Below are positions 6,054 to 11,283 of a stretch of 11,283 bases of DNA, piece by piece. This DNA is from RGIG1934 sp964492545 (GTDB lineage: Bacteria > Bacillota > Clostridia > Lachnospirales > Lachnospiraceae). The DNA lies in the NCBI GenBank assembly GCA_964492545.1, contig CAZBKO010000077.1, positions 1-11,283 of the forward strand. The letters are read 5' to 3'. Under the pieces are notes generated by a model. That model ran no database searches and had not been told where the DNA came from. It was given only the letters and a program-made list of their open reading frames with translations. The number at the start of each line of letters is the position of its first letter. Position 1 is the stretch's first letter. The position numbers and the translations under genes are program-made.

Positions 6054-8489
6054 TTAGATTAATTTTCTATTTTTAGCCTCATTTACCGCCTGAGCCTTTG
6101 TTTTTACGCCTAGCTTTTTGTACGTCTGCTTGTTATGGTATTTTACCGTAGCTGTTGATATCTCTAATTTTTCTGCAATTTGTGCCGTACTACTTCCCAT
6201 ACTCTGCATTCTTAATATTTTAAGTGCATTTTCAGGCAGAATGAGATTCACATTTTCAGTAGATGTTTTCAAATATGCCGGATATGTATCTGCCATAAAT
6301 AATGTTTCCTTTTCAACTTCTTTATGAAATTCCGTATTTTTCCATGTAAATGTTCCCTTTCGAAGAAGTGGCATAAGCGCTGCTCCTTCTCTTGAAAGTA
6401 GTCTGACAAAATGATATTCTTCTGCGTGAGATATAACCTCCTGCAAAATATTTATCCATTTTTCATTGTTCATTCGATAATACAGTATCGCTTTTAATAG
6501 ATTAGATTCCATAGCGATATAAATTCTCTGATTCTTTTCTGCATAAAATGATAGTTGTTGCAGCAATAGCTTAGCTTCTTCATATCTTGCATCCGAGAGG
6601 TATACTCTTGCCTTAGTCAAATATCTAAAACGATCCATAGTGTAAAATTCTTTCTTTTCCATTGGAGCATTTTTCATCCACTTACTGATTTCTGCTGTTC
6701 TTCCCATGTATAAAGCCATACGACAATACATCGCATCATAATTCATAAATAACTGTGTAGCTGCATTTTCTTTCTTTGCCCTCTCATAAAATCCATTCAT
6801 AGTTATTATGGCGTGATCCATATGTCCTGTCATAATTGCAAGCCAAGCAAGCACTCCAGTAGCAACAAAGCATTGTTCTATCTTTCCACCTGATTCAGCT
6901 TCCATTCTACCCTGAATTGCCAGTCTTTCAACATCATAATTATCTTTACCTTTTTCAAAACTGCTTTCTGCCAATGCCAAATTAACAAATCCGCGACCAT
7001 ACCTGCCTAGAACAAGACTTATAATTTTCCCTATACTCGAAGCAAGCTCCTTGTCTCTTTTACTCCATTCGCTAAAATCCTTTCCACCATTCATCATTGA
7101 TGGTAAATTAGATGTCACTGAAAATTCCGGAAGCTTTGCCTTTCTATTGAATAGCAAGTTTCCTGCGTTTTTCATTATAGATATAAGCTCAACCGTTCCT
7201 CTATGTGGCAATGCAATATCAAGATATAGCAGTTTATTTTCTGCCTCTTTTTTCCTACTTCCTGACTGTATCTTGGAATATCTGACTATTTCGTTATACC
7301 ACCGTTCACTTTCTTCCTCATTCATAAGCATCGACTGAAGCATACTCATAGCTGCCATCAGTTCAACACTTTGCTTAATATATTCTTCCGGTAAATTCAT
7401 ATAGTAATGCTTCATTTCATAATAGTGTCCTGAAGAAGGATTTTCTCTAGCATTCTGAATCAATAATTCTGCTATATTTCTTTTATCCTTAGCTTTCTCG
7501 TAAAAATGCAGTGCTTTGACCATTTCTCCCTTAATTCTCATTGCATCTCCAGCTCTACTGTACAGTGCTGCTATATAATCAACTCCATAGTACTGCCGAA
7601 GTCTTTGATTCATGGACTGTCTCATCGGAAGACGCATCTGCCATACACCATCTGTCCTTTCCATAAAGTTTCCTAATTCTATCGCCTGCTGAAGTAAAAC
7701 ATTTACATTATTATTTCCGGTAATATAGACTGCCGTTTCCCAATCAAATGACTCAATAACAGATAATTTCATAAGCACCTCGCCTATCTCACTATCCCAT
7801 TGATCATAAACATATGTGTTCAAATATTTCCATATGCGCTCCTGAGCATCTATTATTGCCTTGTGTTTATCCTGTTCTTTCAGAAGTTCTATTGCACAAA
7901 TACGCATCCATAAAGGATGTCCCTCTCCAAGCTTCCAAATTTCAGATGCAGAATTCTCTTCCAATTCTATGTTCCATCCTGCAAAATAACTGTCCATTTG
8001 ATTTCTAGATAACAGTAAATCCGACTCTTCTATTTGATAAAACATATTCTGAATTGATATTACGTCGAGCCAGCACGGAACGTTAGATCTAGATATCAAA
8101 ATTAGCCATATATCGTTTCTCCTAACAAATTCTTCAATTATTTCTGTCCACCCAGCTCTGAAATCTGACTCTGTGATACCATAGAGATCATCTATTATTA
8201 TGATTTTAGTATTATCACTTTCTTTTGGCATTGTTACCTGTGTCGGAATTATTTCTTTGGCAGAATAATAATCATATCGTCTTCTTTTAAAATAATCCAG
8301 AACAAAAGATGTCTTACCTACACCACATACTCCCATACACCATATCGTTTGATTAATTCCGGCTGCTATTCTCATTTTTCGCTCCGCCACAGCCGGTCTT
8401 ATGTAATGTTCATCCATTATATATCTTTTTTTCTTGTTCTGTTGTTTCAAATTATGAATTGATATATCAGATTCTATTTTAGTTGTCAT
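6054..8489 (-). CDS. MalT-like LuxR-family transcriptional regulator (ATPase + helical repeats + HTH)
   Basis: An 811-residue cytoplasmic regulator of the signal-transduction ATPase (MalT/STAND) class. The N-terminal part holds a Walker A (GVCGVGKTS, about 53-61), a Walker B (IIIIDDLYGI, about 96-105) and a following LILISRSNVP strand typical of MalT relatives. A long helical middle (about 300-740) fits TPR-like repeats that sense a ligand or partner. The last 60 residues (about 751-811) are a LuxR HTH with AQIAEKLEIS, then TVKYHNKQTYKKLGVKTKAQA. I chose the ATG at 8489, because a GAGGG site lies eight bases before it. The ATG at 8504, five codons earlier, has none. The gene has its own terminator and an inverted repeat upstream. 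It probably controls the neighbouring secreted-protein/ABC cluster; the signal is unknown. Confidence 0.9.
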   Translation of the reverse strand: MTTKIESDISIHNLKQQNKKKRYIMDEHYIRPAVAERKMRIAAGINQTIWCMGVCGVGKTSFVLDYFKRRRYDYYSAKEIIPTQVTMPKESDNTKIIIIDDLYGITESDFRAGWTEIIEEFVRRNDIWLILISRSNVPCWLDVISIQNMFYQIEESDLLLSRNQMDSYFAGWNIELEENSASEIWKLGEGHPLWMRICAIELLKEQDKHKAIIDAQERIWKYLNTYVYDQWDSEIGEVLMKLSVIESFDWETAVYITGNNNVNVLLQQAIELGNFMERTDGVWQMRLPMRQSMNQRLRQYYGVDYIAALYSRAGDAMRIKGEMVKALHFYEKAKDKRNIAELLIQNARENPSSGHYYEMKHYYMNLPEEYIKQSVELMAAMSMLQSMLMNEEESERWYNEIVRYSKIQSGSRKKEAENKLLYLDIALPHRGTVELISIMKNAGNLLFNRKAKLPEFSVTSNLPSMMNGGKDFSEWSKRDKELASSIGKIISLVLGRYGRGFVNLALAESSFEKGKDNYDVERLAIQGRMEAESGGKIEQCFVATGVLAWLAIMTGHMDHAIITMNGFYERAKKENAATQLFMNYDAMYCRMALYMGRTAEISKWMKNAPMEKKEFYTMDRFRYLTKARVYLSDARYEEAKLLLQQLSFYAEKNQRIYIAMESNLLKAILYYRMNNEKWINILQEVISHAEEYHFVRLLSREGAALMPLLRKGTFTWKNTEFHKEVEKETLFMADTYPAYLKTSTENVNLILPENALKILRMQSMGSSTAQIAEKLEISTATVKYHNKQTYKKLGVKTKAQAVNEAKNRKLI

Positions 8490-8522
8490 AAATATATCCC
8501 TCATTTTTCTATTAGTTAATTG

Positions 8523-8543
8523 AATAAGCCAAATCTGCTTATT
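8523..8543. promoter_or_regulatory. Inverted repeat in the regulator's upstream region
   Basis: AATAAGC (8523-8529) and GCTTATT (8537-8543) are exact reverse complements around 7 bases. It sits between the pyrD terminator and the regulator start, where its promoter must lie. It could serve autoregulation. No strong -10/-35 pair is seen, and its sequence differs from the repeat at 5050-5085. Confidence 0.4.
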
Positions 8544-8549
8544 GTCTAC

Positions 8550-8591
8550 AAATTAAGCTGACATCTGAATGCACTGATGCCAGCTTAATTT
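8550..8591 (-). terminator. Terminator hairpin after pyrD
   Basis: AAATTAAGCTGACATC (8550-8565) pairs with GATGCCAGCTTAATTT (8576-8591), a 16-bp stem with one mismatch on the plus strand (G-U in minus-strand RNA), and a 10-nt loop. It starts 5 bases after the pyrD stop. The T tract is short (AATTTG), but the stem is strong and AT-rich at the base, so it should end the pyr transcript and insulate the regulator. Confidence 0.8.
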
Positions 8592-8596
8592 CTTTG

Positions 8597-9499
8597 TTAT
8601 TTCACTAATCCAATAATGTCATTAATATCATTGATATTTTTATTTCTCATATATTCTTCAATTCCCTTAACAACTTCTGCTGTCGCATATGGATTAAAGA
8701 AGTTAGCTGTACCAACAGATACTGCTGTTGCACCTGCTAAAATGAATTCAAGTGCATCTTCTGCTGTTGCAATTCCTCCCATACCTATAATTGGTATAGA
8801 TACTGCATTGGCTACCTGATATACCATTCTTACAGCTATTGGCTTAATAGCTGGTCCCGACATACCACCGGTCTTATTTGCAAGTGCAAATGTCTGACGA
8901 TTAATATCAATTTTCATTCCTGTGAGAGTATTAATCAAAGATAATACGTCTGCTCCACCTGCCTGTGCAGCCTTTGCCATCACTGTTATATCTGTGACAT
9001 TCGGGCTTAATTTCATAATGATTGGCTGCTTAGCATGTTTTTTAACTTCCCTAGTGATTGCTTCTACTGCTTTTGGATCCTGTCCAAATGCAATTCCGCC
9101 TTCCTTTACATTAGGACATGAGATGTTTATTTCAAGCAAATCCACATCTTCATCTGCAAGTCTTTCCACAACATCTATATAATCTTCTGTGGATTTTCCA
9201 CAAACATTAACTATTATCTTAGTATCATACTTCTTAAGGAATGGAATATCTCGGTTTACAAATACATCTATTCCAGGATTCTGAAGACCAATTGCATTCA
9301 ACATTCCTCCTGTAGTCTCTGCTACTCTTGGCGTTGGATTACCTGGCCACGGAATATTGGCAACACCTTTTGTTACAACTGCTCCAAGTCCATTTAAATC
9401 AACAAATTCTGCATATTCCATACCTGAGCCAAATGTTCCGGATGCGGTCATAACCGGATTCTTTAATTCTACGCCTGCAAGATTAACTGAAGTGTTCAT
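8597..9499 (-). CDS. pyrD: Dihydroorotate dehydrogenase B (NAD+), catalytic subunit
   Basis: A 300-residue class 1B FMN enzyme that oxidises dihydroorotate to orotate, the fourth step of UMP synthesis, and passes electrons to PyrK. Motifs include the N-terminal MTASGTFGSG (17-26), Lys44 in VVTKG, MLNAIGLQNPG (66-76) and NISCPN (125-130) with catalytic Cys128. Lys163 lies in MKLSPN, and the FMN-phosphate segments are IIGMGGI (237-243) and AVSVGTANFFNP (259-270). Length is normal. I start it at the ATG at 9499, preceded by GAGGAGGTGG. The frame stays open 15 codons further upstream, but that stretch lies inside pyrK. The start overlaps the pyrK stop by one base (TAATG), so the two subunits are translationally coupled. 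It ends the visible pyr operon. Confidence 0.96.
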   Translation of the reverse strand: MNTSVNLAGVELKNPVMTASGTFGSGMEYAEFVDLNGLGAVVTKGVANIPWPGNPTPRVAETTGGMLNAIGLQNPGIDVFVNRDIPFLKKYDTKIIVNVCGKSTEDYIDVVERLADEDVDLLEINISCPNVKEGGIAFGQDPKAVEAITREVKKHAKQPIIMKLSPNVTDITVMAKAAQAGGADVLSLINTLTGMKIDINRQTFALANKTGGMSGPAIKPIAVRMVYQVANAVSIPIIGMGGIATAEDALEFILAGATAVSVGTANFFNPYATAEVVKGIEEYMRNKNINDINDIIGLVK

Positions 9500-10278
9500 T
9501 ATATCTCCACCTCCTCTGCAAGAAATACTGGTCCTTCTTTGCATACTCTCTTATTGTGAACATTAGAATGATTATCTTTTTCTTTTGACTGACATACACA
9601 TGCAAGACATGCACCAATTCCGCATGCCATTCTTTCCTCCAATGAAAGATATGTTGTTATACCATTATTAGCTCCATATGTCTTAATTGCTCTAAGCATC
9701 GGAGTTGGACCACATGCATATATTATTTCACCTTGAACCTGTTGTTCTTCAACTGCATTAATTACATTTCCTTTAGTACCACAGCTTCCGTCCTCGGTTG
9801 CAATTACTACATTTGCATATTGCTCCATATCCTTATGAAGGAAAAGTTCATCTCTGTATCCAAGTACTGCGGTAATCCTACTGCATCCGGCTTCCTTAAG
9901 TTCCTTAGCAAGTTCTATCATTGGGGGGATTCCAATACCTCCACCCATAAGTATTGCCGGCTTATCAGATAATGTGAATCCATTTCCAAGAGGTCCCATC
10001 ACTTCAATGGTATCACCTGCTTCGTATGTGCTAAACTCCTTAGTTCCCTTACCTACTATTCTATAAACAAGTCTTAATGTGTTGTTCTCTTTGTCTACTC
10101 CACATAAGCTTATTGGTCTTGGTAGTAGTCTTGAACCATCGTTACAATACAATGAAACAAACTGTCCTGCCTTAGCATTCGCAGCAATATTCTCTGTCTT
10201 AATTACCATGTCAACAATATCCTGTCCAATAAACTCTGACGATATTATTTCTGCAACTTCTTTAAAATGCTCTGCCAT
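9499..10278 (-). CDS. pyrK: Dihydroorotate dehydrogenase B, electron-transfer subunit
   Basis: A 259-residue iron-sulfur flavoprotein that carries electrons from PyrD to NAD+. It has the ferredoxin-reductase layout: an FAD-binding barrel with RPIS (54-57), an NAD-binding domain with MGGGIGIPP (111-119) and YACGPTPM (197-204), and a C-terminal [2Fe-2S] cluster site. The cluster ligands are Cys219, Cys224, Cys227 and Cys246, the spacing expected of PyrK. Length is normal. The ATG at 10278 follows a GAGG site by six bases and lies 15 bases after the pyrF stop. It overlaps pyrD by one base. Nothing unusual is seen. Confidence 0.96.
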   Translation of the reverse strand: MAEHFKEVAEIISSEFIGQDIVDMVIKTENIAANAKAGQFVSLYCNDGSRLLPRPISLCGVDKENNTLRLVYRIVGKGTKEFSTYEAGDTIEVMGPLGNGFTLSDKPAILMGGGIGIPPMIELAKELKEAGCSRITAVLGYRDELFLHKDMEQYANVVIATEDGSCGTKGNVINAVEEQQVQGEIIYACGPTPMLRAIKTYGANNGITTYLSLEERMACGIGACLACVCQSKEKDNHSNVHNKRVCKEGPVFLAEEVEI

Positions 10279-10293
10279 GTCTTACCTCACTTA

Positions 10294-11220
10294 TTATCTG
10301 TTTTCAATTGCGCTGCTTATATCTGTAATCATATCAACAACAGCCTGTCTTGATGCGTCTGCAAAATTCTCTGCACCAAACTTAGCATAAGCTTCCTGCT
10401 TATACGCTGCAATGATTCCTCTTGAAGAATTGACAATAGCTCCAAGTCCATCTTCATTAAAATAATGTACAAGGTCAGCTCCTTTACCACCCTGAGCACC
10501 ATATCCCGGTACGAGAATATATGTCTTTGGCATAACCTTTCTCAGCACTTTACCAATTTCCGGATATGTTGCGCCTACAACTGCTCCTACATAGCTGTAT
10601 TCATCTCCCATATGCTCTTCACCCCATTTTGCAACCTGTTCGCCAACAATCTCATATAAAGGTCTGCCATCAACAAGTCTATCCTGAAATTCTCCACTGG
10701 ACTTGTTAGACGTCTTAACAAGAACAAATATACCCTTATCCTCTTTCTTACAAACATCTATGAATGGCTTAATTCCATCTGAACCAAGATATGGGTTAAC
10801 TGTTGCAAAATCTTCATCAAATCCTGCAAAGCTATTACTTCCAACTGTTACCTTTCCAAGATGACCAACTGCATATGCTTCTGATGTTGAGCCTATATCT
10901 CCTCGCTTAACATCACCGATAATAACAAGATCTTTTGACTTAGCATAATCTACTGTCTTCTTAAATGCCTTAACACCCTCAACGCCAAACTGCTCATACA
11001 TAGCTATCTGAGGCTTAACAGCTGGTATAAGATCATATGTTGTATCAATAATTGCCTTATTGAACTGCCATATTGCTTCAGCTGCACCCTCTAATGTCTC
11101 GCCATATTCCGCATATGCGGCCTTTTGAATATGTTCAGGTACATAATTGAGCATTGGATCAAGTCCAACAACTATAGGTGCATTAAGTTTCTTAATCTTT
11201 GAAGTTAATTTGTTAATCAT
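10294..11220 (-). CDS. pyrF: Orotidine 5'-phosphate decarboxylase
   Basis: A 308-residue TIM-barrel enzyme that converts OMP to UMP and CO2, the last step of de novo UMP synthesis. It belongs to the longer ODCase form (type 2) of about 270-310 residues. Visible are VGLDP (18-22), AVKPQ (67-71) with Lys69, the catalytic stretch GDVKRGDIGST (102-112) with Asp103, Lys105 and Asp108, and the phosphate-binding LVPGYGAQGG (236-245). The ATG at 11220 is preceded by AAAGG about ten bases away. It is the first gene of the visible pyr operon; what lies before it is outside the window. Confidence 0.96.
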   Translation of the reverse strand: MINKLTSKIKKLNAPIVVGLDPMLNYVPEHIQKAAYAEYGETLEGAAEAIWQFNKAIIDTTYDLIPAVKPQIAMYEQFGVEGVKAFKKTVDYAKSKDLVIIGDVKRGDIGSTSEAYAVGHLGKVTVGSNSFAGFDEDFATVNPYLGSDGIKPFIDVCKKEDKGIFVLVKTSNKSSGEFQDRLVDGRPLYEIVGEQVAKWGEEHMGDEYSYVGAVVGATYPEIGKVLRKVMPKTYILVPGYGAQGGKGADLVHYFNEDGLGAIVNSSRGIIAAYKQEAYAKFGAENFADASRQAVVDMITDISSAIENR

Positions 11221-11283
11221 ATCATCTTTACCTTTCTGTTATGAAGTGACCTCCTGTCAAGTACTAATTTCAAGAAATCACTC
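11221..11283 (-). other. Upstream region of pyrF, incomplete
   Basis: Only 63 bases are visible before pyrF. They contain an isolated TTGACA and a strong AGGAGG on the minus strand, but no matching -10 and no start codon at a useful distance from the AGGAGG. I see no PyrR-binding loop or terminator. Regulation of the pyr operon cannot be judged from this piece. Confidence 0.4.

Noticed and set aside
1..11283. CRISPR array, tRNA, rRNA or insertion sequence
   Set aside because: I saw no regularly spaced repeat array, no tRNA cloverleaf or rRNA stretch, and no transposase or integrase frame. The only sizeable repeat is the 197-bp pair.

Overview
The window looks like chromosome of a low-GC Gram-positive anaerobe of the class Clostridia, most likely Lachnospiraceae. 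The basis is a split class 1B dihydroorotate dehydrogenase (PyrK plus PyrD), strong AGGAGG-type ribosome sites, AT-rich intergenic DNA and the general look of the proteins. The genus cannot be fixed by eye. Every gene lies on the minus strand, so the biological reading order runs from base 11283 down to base 1.

Right part (8597-11220): a housekeeping pyrimidine operon, pyrF-pyrK-pyrD. It encodes OMP decarboxylase, the electron-transfer subunit and the catalytic subunit of NAD-dependent dihydroorotate dehydrogenase. pyrK and pyrD share one base (TAATG). A strong hairpin at 8550-8591 closes the operon. pyrE, which often follows pyrD in this group, is not here.

Middle (5981-8543): one large MalT/LuxR-type regulator (P-loop ATPase, helical repeat region, C-terminal LuxR HTH), with an inverted repeat upstream and its own terminator downstream.

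Decayed zone (5107-5897): reading through two in-frame stops (both one transition away from a Gln codon) and two frameshifts reveals the remains of a gene of about 240 codons. It is preceded by a 10-bp direct repeat with 21-bp periodicity and an 18-bp palindrome.

Left part (27-5085): an accessory cluster. A consensus promoter (TTGACA-N18-TATAAT), overlaid by a perfect 13-bp-arm inverted repeat, drives a small Sec-secreted protein (4444-4863). After an intercistronic hairpin come a membrane-anchored extracytoplasmic protein, two six-helix ABC-2-type permeases, a second small anchored protein and an ABC ATPase. The ATPase has Glu in place of the Q-loop Gln, as in the lantibiotic-immunity/bacitracin-resistance class (LanFEG, BcrAB). 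Right after the ATPase lies a 197-bp near-perfect copy of the permease-permease junction, leading into a permease fragment that soon hits a stop. This points to recombination between tandem copies of the module.

Working model (inference): the regulator controls a secreted bacteriocin-like or signalling protein plus a dedicated two-permease ABC system flanked by two surface-anchored partners. The secreted protein and both anchored proteins match no family I can name with certainty.
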